64,000 nt of DNA from Euphorbia lathyris (lineage: Eukaryota > Streptophyta > Magnoliopsida > Malpighiales > Euphorbiaceae): positions 36,303,501 to 36,367,500 of the forward strand of contig NC_088918.1 in assembly GCF_963576675.1 (NCBI RefSeq), written 5' to 3'. Position numbers and translations under genes: made by a program. Of the stretch, positions 20,855 to 32,503 are shown in pieces. The stretch's first letter is position 1. The number at the start of each line of letters is the position of its first letter. A model generated the notes under the pieces. That model did no database searches and had not been told where the DNA came from. It worked only from the letters and a program-made list of their open reading frames with translations.

Positions 20855-23542
20855 TCACTTGGCCAAATGCCAAGCACCCATAATATGCTCCAACGGCTGT
20901 CTATACACATTCACAGCTTCCTCGTCAAGATGACTCATGTGATCCAAAACACCTTCACCCCAGGTAGATAAACGACTAACCCACTGTCAAAAGAAACGAA
21001 AAAAAAACAGAGTGAATATCACTTCACAATTCAGTAAATATCATTTCATATTTGTAGATCAGTAGAGTAAAACCAAAAATTACTTACAATCTCACTGTTC
21101 GAGCGAGTATAAACAGTCGGTCCGGGTGCAACAATCTCCGGAAGTAGACGAGGGTGTGAGTGATGGGTGTACCAATGCATGTACTGATCCTCACAGGCTG
21201 ATGGAGTACGTACTGGAGTGAACATAGACAATCTAAGCATGACCGATTGGGGAAAAGAGTCCCAAATATCCTGCACCATCACAGCTGGCACATCTACTCG
21301 ATACTTCAAACTGGCCCAGGGACGTACAGCCTTGGAAGGCCGCAATATCGGTCTGGGGATGGTCTGCTCATATCCAAGCTGTCGAAGGCATCTCTCCGGT
21401 ATGTACGGCTCGATCACATCCCGATATCGTATCCATCCAACATATGCCGTCCTCGGGGTTCCCATAACGGCATCAGGACCATACAACATCCACATCACGT
21501 ACAGATGTATAGAACTACATTAACGCATACAAGTAATACAAATTTGTTTTAATTGAACAGTATTTATAATTATATAGCAAGTGTACCTCATCTACCGTCA
21601 ATCTATCAATCCGGGTGCCAAATTCTCTCATCCGCTCATCGCTATTCTCAAGTGCTATAGATGGCCACATGGAAGCCCTAGGAAGATCTGGGTCAACTGT
21701 AACTGCCTCTCGACGAGGCCTGAAGCAAGGAAAGTACTCATAAATCCATGCCTGGAGCAATGTCAGACAACCCGTGATCTGCCCGACATCTCCTCTGGTA
21801 GCAATACCAAGATGACGGTATAGATATGCTAGTGCAGTCGATCCCCAAGAGAGTCCAACGGCTCCAGCTACCGAGTCCTACACCTCCAACAGGCAAGAAG
21901 GTCGGATGCAGTCACCACTCTTGTTTACGAACAAGGTGGAACCGAGCATCAGCCATGTCCAAACGATAGCCTATGTCTCGGGAATCCGATCACCTCTACA
22001 ATACTCCATGACGGAAGCGGCTCGTATACCGCCAGAGAAGTAGTGATCGGCCAGCAACTCAGCCTGAGTCATCCCAAACAAATCCATCATGCAAGACTGA
22101 AGCTCATCAATACTCGCCTTAGCAGTCACCATGGCACCATGGGGATGCGCAATATCTCCCACACATCATGCATCAAAATGCTCATCTCGTCGAACGGCAT
22201 GTGAAATGATGACGTGTCTGGCTACCACCGCTCCACAAATGCCGTGATCAAAGCAGTATCTATGTGACTGTGCATGATACCAGGTAGATGGAACATGCCG
22301 GATGACTCCATACGCGACTGAATCGTCCTGGAAGAACCATTGTATCATAATCTCAGCTTCGAGCAATACCCTGATCTAGTATGACACCTAAGGACGCCCC
22401 TATCCTGACCGCCCCAGATAGCACATGCAACATGTCCCAGAAAGCTTGGGATCACAACACCATCAAATGGACCCCCGGGGACGGGGGCCTTCACAACCCA
22501 GTCATCATCTGTAGCACTCCTCGAGTGCTTGCTGCTACCTGAAATTACAGTAAACGATTTACATAAAAATTTTGGTATATTTCCTAATAATCAGGAATAA
22601 AACAAATAAAAATAAGCACATTTAAATTTCTCTTACCAGAAGACGATCCTGCGGTAGAAGAAAATCGTCCATCTCGACCCCTCGTCACGACACTAGGAGG
22701 TGTGGGGATAGTATCAGAACTAGGATGAGGCATAGAGTCATCCACTGCTGCATCAGTCGCCACATCCTGACCTCCGACACGCTCCTCCTCTGCTGCACAT
22801 GCCCTTTGGGCTTTCGCTATGAACCGATGCTACTCCGTCCGCTGCCGCCGAGTAGAGGCAGTAACAACACGTGAAGATGTATGCCTACGGCCAGAACCCA
22901 CCTCAACAACATCATCCTGTAAATTATCGAAAAATTCAATTATTTATTTATTATATTCAATTTACCGTTTTTCTTATTTTTTTATGTGTTCGGGTCTGCC
23001 AACGAGCTGCTCGAATTAAATTTTTTTTTAAAAAAAATCACAAATCGATCCGTTTTTGGCCTGGGCGGGTGGTTCACACCACCTGGCCGCAGGCCTGAAC
23101 AGGTGTGGCTCACCAGTCGGCCTTAGGGGCGACTGGTGCGCCACAAACATTTGGCCCTGCAGTCAAACGGATGGCGCATCCGTTTGACCACAGGGTCAAA
23201 CATTTGCGGCGCGCGTTCCACCAGAAGGTGGAACGCGTGGCGCACCAGTTCCACCATAAGGTGGAACGGGTAGCGATCCTGTTCCACCATATGGTGGAAC
23301 TGGTGCGCCGCGTTCCACCTTCTGGTGGAACGCGCGGCGATTCCTATCTCCACCATAGGTGGAACGGACAGTTCGTCCATTCCACCTATGGCGGAAACAG
23401 AAATCGCACCCGTTTAGTGCGATTTCTGCGATTTTTTCCTCCGATTTCGGAGGCAAAAATCATGATTTCGTTAATTTTTTTAAAAAAAAACACTTACCAG
23501 GACAGTCATGAAGCCTTTTCCCTTGCCGTACTTTGGTGCCAT
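20855..23542 (-). pseudogene. Plant mobile domain gene of the MULE, decayed
   Basis: Minus-strand exons: 23542-23498 (MAPKYGKGKG...), 22916-22637, 22538-21587, 21514-21088 and 20983-20855, all with GT-AG borders. PMD hallmarks are clear: ITAFVERW followed by a Phe-His-Met-Pro-Phe segment, LQAWIYEYFPCF, then GPDAVMGTPRTAYVG and VIEPYIPERCLRQLG, ending in AWHLAK. The gene is broken by TAG at 22830-22832, by stops in exon 3 around the RW motif and by at least one frameshift near 22140. It resembles the MAIN-like/PMD proteins often annotated as phosphatase 7 long-form homologues. It converges with the transposase gene. Intron 1 (22917-23497) holds a palindrome array. An upstream TATATA lies about 130 bp before the ATG. 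Confidence 0.8.
23040..23460. repeat. GC-rich palindrome array within intron 1 of the MULE PMD gene
   Basis: Many short palindromes are packed together: GTTCCACCATATGGTGGAAC (23281-23300, perfect), several GTTCCACC...GGTGGAAC variants, TCAAACGGATG...CATCCGTTTGA near 23162, and GGTGCGCC cores. The sequence is unrelated in wording to the array at 16944 but has the same design. Confidence 0.8.
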
Positions 23543-23760
23543 GTCGTTTTAGCTCGGTTTTTTGAAAATCCTAAGAAGGTAGAGAGGATTTGAGAGAATT
23601 TGAACTTTTTGTTAGAAAAAGTGAGGAGGGCAAAAATGTCAAAAATGGGCGGTGTAAAGTATAATAGGTGCGGTATATAGCAGTCCACTTTTCTTATTTC
23701 GTTCCCTAGGTGTGTTGAGTTGCATGTGTTTGTTATTTGTTGTTTTTCTATTTTTTTTAT

Positions 23761-24602
23761 CAATGTTATCAGAACCGAACCGGACATCAAATCATATTGG
23801 TGACTGAGTCACAGATCATTTGATCGGATCGGATGGCTCAGATTGGTCGAACCGGATGACGTAATAAATAAATAAATAATATTTATACATATTAAATATA
23901 TATAGTTAATTTAAAATTGTTTTTATAAATTATATATATCCAAAACAAATTATAAACAACTTTTGGTTTGTTATTTTTTTTTTTATCAATTTGAGACTTA
24001 AATATAAAGGATAAATAGAATTTAGAATAATTTGAAATATGTAAACGTATTCTACAACATGCGATCTTTTTAATAGTATATTATAAACTTAAACGGACAA
24101 GTGATGAATGAGACGCTTAAAGTGAACCACTTGAAATGGTTTAGAAGAAGATAAAAATAAACTAAGCATTCTTATCCCACATAGGAAAGCAATGAGAATA
24201 TTAACTAGTTTATAAGTAAATGGTCTTCACAAGCCTTTAAGTAATTACTAGAGGAAAGATTCTCTCACGCGCAGGGGGTGCAGTCGTTCCACCATCGGGT
24301 TAGGGGCGCACCCGCACGACATGGGGACACAAATGCCACACCGTAATGAGCTCTTTTAGCCCAGCCTCCTTTTGCTAAAATTATACGTACAAAGTTTATT
24401 TTTATTTTTATTTTTTTTCTTAATTTTTTTAATAATAACCCGGTGTGAACCGGGTTCACCGGTTCCCGGTTTAGCCACCGATCGAATCGGTCCACCGCCG
24501 GTTCACACCGGTTTTCAAAGCATTAATTAAACCAGTCAAGTTCGGACCGGCCTTCCTGCCGGTTCTCGGTCGAACCGGTCCGGTCCGAGCTTGATAACAT
24601 TG
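23761..24602. mobile_element. hAT-like non-autonomous element
   Basis: The ends are inverted: CAATGTTATCAGAACCG at 23761 and the complement of CAATGTTATCAAGCTCGG ending at 24602. Flanks are TTTTTTAT (23753-23760) and ATTTTTAT (24603-24610), an 8-bp duplication with one mismatch, the length made by hAT transposases. Both ends are rich in ACCGG/CCGGT words. No transposase frame is present. Confidence 0.65.
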
Positions 24603-24782
24603 ATTTTTATAAATATTGTTAACCGATAAAAGAGTTAAGGAAGTTAATTTTGATCTTTCTTATGATAACGATGAACTTCCCATCTTCTAGTGGGGGGAGG
24701 AGTACCAAAAATTGCCATGAGAGTTATTTGATAACTTAGGTGTTCCTTTACCATTTTTAGTGTAGGAAAGAGGAAACAAGTT

Positions 24783-25548
24783 GATAAGAATGATGAATTA
24801 ATAAAGTAGTTGGAGCAGAGAGAGTAGAGGAGGATAGGAAGAAGCAAACGGAGCGAAAGAAGTTTTCTCGTGTATGCAAGGGGAAACAGATTTCCACTTA
24901 TAATTGCTTATATGATGAGCCCTGAAAAACCTCTCTTCTCTTTATCTCATCTTCTTCCATAGAACAACCCTACACCGCTGCCCCTTCTCCATGTTCTTAT
25001 CTTTCTTCTTTCTTTCTTTTTTCTTCTTCTTGGTTGGTGTATATTTGAAGCAAACCAAAGCTACTCGGAGGAGGGAGAATGAAGCTTGTCTTCCTTCTTC
25101 CTCTTCCCATCTGTGTTTCTATCCCTATAATTATAGTATTCTTCCTTTTGTCAGTGGTTTCTGATTTGTATTTATTAACTACAACTCTTTCATTTACACT
25201 TTTTTCATGTTTAGAAACATATCATCTTATACGTAGATCCATAAATCTACGAGGTTGCACTAGTAGAAAGGACCCATATCTGATTGGTCGGAAAAAACTA
25301 AATGATGACGATTAGTTTGCAGCTGCTTTCATGTGGATTTGGATTCATTAGAAGTATGAGATTTGTCGTCTTTTTGTTTTAGCGGTATTTTATGGTTATT
25401 TTTACTCTTTGTAATCTTTTCCTTTCATTTATGGATCTTGTATTAGGCTTTAGCATGTACTTATGTGAGGTTTTATTCCTTACTATTTTTATGATGTACT
25501 TGTGCTTTTTTAGCTAATGAAATGATATAAACATTATTATAAAAAAAA
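24783..25548 (+). mobile_element. Probable retroposed mRNA flanked by a 12-bp target duplication
   Basis: AGGAAACAAGTT occurs at 24771-24782 and again at 25549-25560. The segment between them ends in a run of A just before the second copy. A perfect flanking repeat plus terminal poly(A) is the signature of LINE-type target-primed insertion of an RNA. The body carries a CT-rich leader, one short ORF and an AT-rich trailer. A native gene with a chance repeat is the alternative. Confidence 0.5.
25079..25315 (+). CDS. Small secreted- or membrane-peptide-like ORF, 78 codons, function unknown
   Basis: The ATG at 25079 follows a CT-rich leader (24930-25040) of plant mRNA type. Residues 1-45 are strongly hydrophobic and could form a signal peptide or one to two membrane spans. 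The remaining 33 residues are basic with an acidic end (RRSINLRGC, SRKDPYLIGRKK, then NDDD). This resembles the architecture of plant signalling-peptide precursors, but I recognise no named family. It lies inside the putative retroposed segment, so it may be a retrocopy of a gene elsewhere. There is no intron. Codon bias cannot be judged at this length. Confidence 0.35.
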   Translation: MKLVFLLPLPICVSIPIIIVFFLLSVVSDLYLLTTTLSFTLFSCLETYHLIRRSINLRGCTSRKDPYLIGRKKLNDDD

Positions 25549-25859
25549 AGGAAACAAGTTTCAATAATGAATAAATTTTGTAGGTATGTTGATTTTGCAC
25601 TTTTTTTTTTTTTTTTGTGTTCTTCTTTATTTGGTTGTGTTTTTGTATGATATACTTGTTGGCCCAATATGACTATATAAATGTTAGAGGGTGGTGAAAA
25701 ATATTTATTACCCTTTTAAAAATTATGTTCAATAGTATTAAGCTGCACTTTATGAATATATTTGCTGAATTAAATGAATGTGCAAATTAAGTATTTTTTA
25801 ATAAAAGATATTAGTTATTGTCTTTTTAAGAAGTGTTTTCAAGCAAGTGTAATATATAT

Positions 25860-26440
25860 TATCACAAAGATATATTTGCATAAAAGTAAACACAATAAAT
25901 AAAAGAGTAGGGATAGAAAAGGTTAACCACATGATTTATACAAGTTCAGTAACCATGACCTACATCCTGTCTCCGAGAGAACCTCTCGAGATTTTCCACT
26001 GTAATTCTTTTAACGGGAAAGAATCAAGCTTGTGGGCTTTTTACAACTTAAAAACTATCTAAGTAAATATCTCTCCGATATTTACTTCTCTCAGAACTTC
26101 TGAAGAGTTTGAGAAACTCACCCCTCAATTTTTCCCAAGCTTAATTGAGAAACTCTTACAACCTTAAGCTTACGGGTGCTTAAGAACCTACACTTTCTCT
26201 AGGAGCTAGTGAGAACCTAAAAGACTCAAGCTACATATTTGATCTATCTTCTCTTTTATCCCACTAGGAAGGAAAGAATAAATGAATAACACAAATGAAG
26301 CTTTCAACAACAATGGAGGATTATTTCTTCAACAACAAACTTAAACTCTTTTCCTTAGTCTTCCAAATGAGAATGCCTCTTCTATTTATAGACAAACGAA
26401 AGATATTTGAATATGCTCCCCCTGAATTGTAGCATAGTTT
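25860..26440 (-). repeat. Possible degenerate copia-type LTR
   Basis: A stretch beginning with GGTTAACCACATGATTTATA and rich in GAGAAC/CTCGAG words resembles copia LTR leaders. On the minus strand a TATAAATA lies at 26390-26383. No internal region or clear ends are visible, so this is tentative. Confidence 0.3.
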
Positions 26441-26680
26441 CAAATATGGTTTAGGGAAACCATTTTTCATAAAATATTGATAATTTTGGATATGACAAAT
26501 GATACTTAACTTGTTTTTAGAGCAATTCAGGTTTTGTAAATACAGATTTTATAAAACTTGTAACAGGTAATTTGAAAAAGGTTTGAACACAAGTAAATAT
26601 GTATCTTAAGTTCAAAAGCTTCTTGAAATGCCACATAACTTATAAAGAATTTTTGTTCTGTATCAGACAAATACATTTGG

Positions 26681-26775
26681 GGGCGAGCCTTGGCGCGACG
26701 GTAAACATTGTTGTCGTATGACTAAGAGGTCACGGATTCGAGCCTTAGGAGCGGCCTCTTGCCAAATAAATTGTC
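26681..26775 (+). mobile_element. tRNA-derived SINE fragment
   Basis: The A-box-like TTGGCGCGACGGT and B-box-like GGTCACGGATTCGAGCC have Pol III promoter spacing. They are followed by the conserved GGAGCGGCCTCTTGCC, common in Au-like plant SINEs. The 3' tail is not clear. Confidence 0.65.
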
Positions 26776-27127
26776 CATCTATAATGTACAACCTGTACAA
26801 CCACATGGTGTACAACCGGTAAAAATGATCGGTCAATGCCTGGTCAATATGCCAACTCAGCATTTTTCATCTACCCATTTAAATAAGTGGGACCCACTTC
26901 TTATACAATTACTAAAATATCCTTCTCCATTTTAAAATTACTAAAATATCCTCATCCCCTTACTTACAACCCCTCTCCCTCTTTCCTTTCTATCTCTAAA
27001 CAGATAGCCATGTAATTAGAAAGGTAATTTTTGGAAGAAAACCAAATAGGGGTATTTTAGTAATTACACACATGGTGGGTCAATTTTTGACTTTTTACAG
27101 GTTAAATCGCTGACGTGGTACGTTGAC

Positions 27128-28471
27128 CAGAGACGGATCTAGGATTTTTGATTAGTGGGGGCAATGTGTAGAGTAAAAAAAAAATTAAAAATCAATAACA
27201 ATTTAAATGAATTATTTCATTTACAATATATCAAAATCAAAATAAAGTGTACTAAGTTAATAATTTTTCTTAGAATATTTTTTTCCTTGTCAATACTGTC
27301 AAATATTTTCTTTCAATAACTAAACAACTATTTACAAAAATTCATCCCCATAAATTTTGGTGGTATTAAAAATGTCAAAATTAAAATAGGTCCATAATGA
27401 AGTCAAATGTTATATCTTAAATTGGTCTAATTTATGATTTTTTTAATCAGGTCTAATTTATTTATGATTAAACATTTTTTTTTTATCAATTACAGTGCAA
27501 AACATATACAGAATCCTATTATTGTAAATGACATAACATTTATTTGAGCCTCTAAACTAAAATTTCAAATTCAATTAGGACTTTAAACTATCAAAATCAT
27601 CAATTAGGTCTCTGAACTAAGCAAAAATCACCCATTAAGTCATTATCCTATCCTAAAATCAGAAAATGTGACTATTTGACATGGATTATAATGATCTCTA
27701 TGTTGGTTCAAAATAAGTTTGGAGAAAAATGTCTAAACATGTTCAGCCAAATGATTTTCGATGAGGAGTCAATTGATGGTTTCTGTTTAGTATGAGAACT
27801 CAATTGATGATTTTTTCTTAGTTCAGGATTTAATTGATGATTTTGATAGCTTAATATTCTGATTGACTTTGAAGTGTAAGTTTGGGGAGCCAAATGGATA
27901 TTATGTCATTGTAAATAATATCAAGGTTAGGTTGTTATAGTGGAAAAATATGTATCAGTGGCTAAAATCGACATTTACAAAACAATTTAGGGTTTAACTT
28001 GTAATTTTCCATAATTTGCTATAAACAACCCTTTTAAAATTAAAACCCATCAAAATCCTAAAATCAACACTTATAACCTATATTGGTTATCTTGTTTGAG
28101 CTGTGAATTGCAAAATACAAAGTTGGATTAGGAATCGCAGAGAGGATGACGAATGGAGGAGGTGGTGAGTAAATATTTCATTAATTTTAGAGATAAAGGA
28201 TTTGATTTTAATTTTTTTTTTCCGTTGTGTTTCTTATCAAAACGACGTCATCCCACTTAAGTGGGATGATAAAAGAAAAGCCAACAAAAAAAAAGAAAAC
28301 TGAACCCTTAGTTATCTTCAACCTTCAGCAGCTTTTTGAACCAGAAGTTCAACAATGGAGGAAAAAGGGCAAACTGAATAAAATCAAAAATTTATTACAT
28401 AGGTATTTTAACGATTCTAGATCTCAATGGGGGCAAGTGCCCCCATTGCCCCCACTGTAGATCCGTCCCTG
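27128..28471. mobile_element. hAT-like non-autonomous element
   Basis: The left end CAGAGACGGATCTAGG and a TGGGGGCAATG stretch just inside it are inverted at 28441-28471. The flanks ACGTTGAC (27120-27127) and GCGTTGAC (28472-28479) form an 8-bp duplication with one mismatch. A MULE-type MITE (27530-27907) sits inside. Interior frames are short and unrecognised. Confidence 0.65.
27530..27907. mobile_element. MULE-type MITE (copy 1 of a family; copy 2 at 60902-61268)
   Basis: The perfect 9-bp target duplication ATTGTAAAT lies at 27521-27529 and 27908-27916. The ends GACATAACATTTATTTGAG and its partial complement (GGATATTATGTC) are inverted. The interior, with AATTGATGATTTT words, matches 60902-61268. 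Confidence 0.7.
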
Positions 28472-28902
28472 GCGTTGACCGATCATTTTTACCTGCTGTA
28501 CACCAAAGTGGGAGGTCACCTATAAATTCGTACATATTAGTGAGATAAATTAAAGGTTGTACACCAAAGTGTGAAATGAAGCAAATGTTATACACCATTG
28601 ATGAAATTTATCTGTATTAGTAGGTATAACTAATCCTCAGACTCAAACAATCATTAAAAGGGATTCTAGATTATATAATGTGATGCTTTGACTCTATTAT
28701 CTAGCATGATCCAACGCATCGGGTGTGCCTCAAGCAGAAATTGGGTATCACATAAAGTAATTGCAGGGTAGTAAATTTTGTTTATAATGCAAAGATCAAT
28801 TAAAATTTTAATAATATTTATTAAACTATATAAAAAATAAATACTAAATAATATTTTAAGTTTTAAATTTTTAGTATTAGTACAATATATAAGTATATAG
28901 TG

Positions 28903-28992
28903 TTGTTGTTAATCATAGGTTGAAAACTAGTTTAGTGGTAAGATGTATATTGTCGTAACTAATGGCCTAGGTTTGAATCCCTCCTTCTACAC
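28903..28992 (+). mobile_element. tRNA-related SINE-like fragment
   Basis: TTTAGTGGTAAGATG resembles a Pol III A box and GGTTTGAATCCC a B box, about 40 bp apart. The segment does not fold as a tRNA and is followed by a T-rich stretch. Confidence 0.35.
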
Positions 28993-30804
28993 GTTTATTT
29001 TTTTTAACTAAACATGGGTGAATGGTTAACCGCGTTTTTTGAAAAAGCAGCATCTTCTATTTTCAACACAAAAAAATCACCTCGTTTGTTCATTTCTTAG
29101 TTCGTGTGAATACCGTTAGATGTAGTCTATACGTGATCGCTATACAAGGTTGATCACGTTCATTAAAGTTTTGGGTTGATCAAGTTCGTTAAGCAGATTG
29201 GTAGATCTATGTGGGAACTTCGTTTGCAACGATGGATAGTTCTTCAAATAATGTATTTACGCTTAATAAGTTGTGATATGAAATAATGATGAATGGATCC
29301 TACGAGATATGGAAACAATTTTTTTTTAAAATTTTCCTCTACACTTATGTATGTTGAATTTCCTAACAATTTTGCCTCATGATGCCGATGACCTCGTGGA
29401 AAGAATCAAGGTTTTCTATCAGACGTTAGGAGATTGCGCCTAAGAGCCTTTACTACTGGGGCTCTAGGATTTCATCTTCTTCCACCATTTTCAGAATTTG
29501 GTCGTCGTTGACCCAATGAATTCGGTGCGCCTCTTGCTCGGTTGTTTACTAGATTTCCACTATGGGGAGTGCACTAATGAAAGGAATTTTAATGGAACTA
29601 TTCAAACGAGTCATCATTGTGTCAGTCTATGCTCACCACACCAATTTGATGTGGTTGAATCCAAAGAGTCCATGTGTTAACCTGCAACTGCATAGAAGCA
29701 AGGTCAAATGGAGGTCGTTGTACGACGAAACCGTTCCGACACCTAAGTCAGTTATGAAAGGACTGTAGGATGATAACAATCAATAAACTAAAGCTTTAAT
29801 GCAAGCTTAATAGAATGAATGAACCTATCTACCTTGAGGTGAGTTTACTTTATTTATACTGATATTAAACTATAAAAGATGGTTATGGATTGTGTAGTGG
29901 GGTGAGCCACATATTTCTTGTTGATAGAAGGAAGTGTTCCAGATATCGGGGCCTAATATCACTCAAGGCCACTTGGCCCGTGATTTTCGGGATCACACGT
30001 GATTATGGTAACGATTGGATCCTTGACTTGATCTAGTGAAACTGCCTGAATCAAGCTCCCTCATACATAGTTGTATTACTTTATTTCAATAAGTAGATGC
30101 CACATACTTTCTATCTCTGAGAAATGGTTCTAGCTTTCGCGGCACCACGTAGCAGAGTAGTATTTGCGTGATATCACCTAATTTATAAACTCGTCTTTAA
30201 AATATATTAAAAATAATGATTTATTTAGTTTGATGTAATTTAAATAATTACTTGACATAATTATAAATAATTTTTTAAAATTAAAATTTTTATTAGTTGA
30301 TTTAATTATAAATAATTTTTTAAAACTGTATTTCTATTAAATTTACCTAAACTAATATAAATACTAAAATAGTCAAGTTGTTTTGAATAAAAGAAGGCCC
30401 AGACTTGCATTAAAAAAAAGGCCCAGACTTTCATCAAGAAAAAAGGGCCCAACCCAAATGGTGAATTGGTTTAGTAAACTGAAGGTATAATATTATATAT
30501 TCTTTTCACATAACTTCTTTCTTTATGAGCATTTCTTAATTTTATCATATAAAAATACAAATTTTATATCTAAATTATAAAAGTTATAATAGTTTTACAT
30601 AATATACATTTCTTATATAATTAAATTATTTATTAATAGTAATTACTAATTGCAATACTAAGTAGAATGAATTGTATTATAAAATATGAATTATTATATT
30701 TTATAACATATACGATAAATCGGTTCAACTCTAGCTAGCTGCTCCTCTAATCCATGACACTTTTACTTTGATAGTTTGATTTTAATAACATAAGGTAAAC
30801 AATG
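28993..30804. other. Intergenic, no recognised gene
   Basis: AT-rich sequence with only short frames. Part of 29100-30150 is less AT-rich and may be old retroelement sequence, but I cannot assign it. Confidence 0.4.
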
Positions 30805-31261
30805 AGTAAAAATTTTCTATAGTCACTAAAGTAAAAATTGTGTGGAACAGTGGTCACTAAAGTAACAAATTTATTTCAACAAAGTCATGATGGGTGAATT
30901 CTACGATCTAGACCACCGAAAAACGTATATGGCTGCATATCAATAACACCTCATAATATGTTTGATACGTGTTGAAAAAATGAAATTTCTAAATATCTTA
31001 ATGTAGTGACTCATATTCCAAATTAATCAAGTTATTTATTTTTATTTTTTTAATTTTCACATGGCAATATTTGTCACACACTGTAAGGTGTTATTAACGT
31101 GTCAACCATAATAAATTTTCAAGAGTTCAAATGGTTGAATCCGATATAGTGATTTTATTGACAAAAGTTTGCTATTTTTGTGACTTTATTGGGTCAAAAG
31201 CTATATTAGTAACTACCAGTGCACAAAACCCATGTTTTAATGACCATATAAATTTTTATCC
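30805..31261. mobile_element. MITE with imperfect terminal inverted repeats
   Basis: The start GAGTAAAAATTTTCTATAGTC corresponds to the inverse of the end (TGACCATATAAATTTTTATCC). A secondary inner match (TGGTCACTAAAGTAAC) extends the arms to about 60 bp. The target duplication is unclear. Confidence 0.5.
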
Positions 31262-31528
31262 AGTATACACTGTTGACTTCCCAACATGATAAAGATTTCT
31301 AATCTTAAAAATACAAAACATATTATATATGGTTAAAAAAATATAATTAACAGCTATAAAACACTTTTTTCTCTCTCCTTAGCATCGACTTGCTAGCGAT
31401 CCGATTTGACCCGCTTTCTAGTCTTTTGAATTGGCTGGCCCATCTTGTATTAACTTATCATGCGGGCTGCTTAAAAATACAAAGATTACTTCTTCTAAGC
31501 CATTTTATTACATCCAAAATTATCCAAA

Positions 31529-32077
31529 TTAATTACAAATTAGCTCCAAATAATTATGTAAAAAAATAAATGCATAAGCCTTCGTACATAGATTTGATAG
31601 AAAATGACTAACAACACCTACTGTATGAACTACATCAACCATGTATACACCACGGTATACTTCAAACTTCCTACTACTTCTATCCATCTCTTCATTCTTT
31701 TTGTTTGCAGAAGAATAATCCTTTCCCGTTAGATTAAAGTTGGTAGTAAAAGGAAAATTAACCACTTTAACTTTATTCATGTTGAATCTACACAGCACAC
31801 TTTTTAAATATATTTTCCCTGTAACAAATTCTATCTCAAGTTATTTTAATACAAGAGATATGTTAAACTGATCCCAAATCCTTGATAGAAAAAGATTTGC
31901 TCCACTATGCTTCAACTGTACGATTCTTCCAATATTATTGTTAACCATCAAAAAGTCATTGACATAAATGAATAAAATAACAATTGTCAAACTTTTGAAC
32001 GAAAACAAACAGAATGACCAAAGTAGTCGTCTGATAGTTTTGCTCATCCATAACCGACTCAAACTTAGATTGGTCAA
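31529..32077 (-). pseudogene. Decayed Ty1/copia RT-RNase H remnant
   Basis: Minus-strand frames at 32077-31841 and 31798-31529 read like the end of copia RT. IVILFIYVNDFLMV corresponds to the usual YVDD block with D changed to N. Further on, VVNFPFTTNFNLTGKDY and VVHTVGVVSHFLSN match the conserved segment leading into RNase H. Frameshifts separate the pieces. There are no LTRs nearby. Confidence 0.55.
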
Positions 32078-32209
32078 TTAACTCTAAAAAAAAATATCAC
32101 CAACATTAAGTTTTGAGTTTTGATAGCTAAATTATGCTTAGTGCATTAATAACACTATTTTTTTTGGTAGGAAAAGGAAAGAAAGAAAACAACCAAAACG
32201 CCCCACAAA

Positions 32210-32503
32210 CTAACCCGGGATTAGCCTAGGAAAGCTAACCCCCACCATATCATTCGAAAGCAAAGAAAACAGAAAATCAGGAGGAGAAGAGAAAGTTGAG
32301 ACGCCCAACATCCTCTCATCCTCATGGCCCTCAGCAGCAAGGCGGTCTGCCACCCGATTTTGTTCCCTGAAGACATGGCAAAAATTGATGGTATCGAAGG
32401 AAGAACAAAACCTTCTGATCTCTTTAACTAAATTCTGGCTATCTAAACACATAGCCTTATTATCAGCTATCATTTTGATAGCTTCAAGGTTGTCAGATAA
32501 CAC
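32210..32503 (-). pseudogene. LINE RNase H domain fragment
   Basis: The frame carries SDNLEAIKMI, FCSSFDTINFCHVFREQN and RVADRLAAEGHE. These are the hallmarks of the RNase H domain at the end of plant L1-type LINE ORF2 (REQN...VAD..A). It is an isolated fragment, cut at the left end of the domain. Orientation is minus. Confidence 0.75.

Larger units (their letters stand above)
17424..23700. mobile_element. Autonomous-type MULE remnant with transposase-OTU and PMD genes (left end missing)
   Basis: A plus-strand transposase-OTU gene and a minus-strand PMD gene converge, a layout known for some plant Mutator-like elements. The first transposase exon(s) and left terminal repeat are absent, so the gypsy element probably inserted into or truncated the 5' part. 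The right terminus should lie near 23640-23720, just outside the PMD promoter, but without the left terminus it cannot be fixed. Both genes carry stops. Confidence 0.65.
26807..28504. mobile_element. TIR element interrupted by a hAT-like insertion
   Basis: About 33 bp at 26807-26839 (GGTGTACAACCGGTAAAAAT...) are inverted at 28472-28504. Without the internal hAT-like element (27128-28471) it would be about 350 bp. No coding sequence and no target duplication were identified. Confidence 0.45.

Noticed and set aside
23105..23593. 162-codon plus-strand frame and minus-strand mates in the palindrome array
   Set aside because: Repetitive palindromic DNA within an intron of the PMD gene. No domain is seen.
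28903..28992. Possible tRNA gene
   Set aside because: Boxes A and B are present, but no acceptor or anticodon stem pairs. A SINE fragment explains it better.
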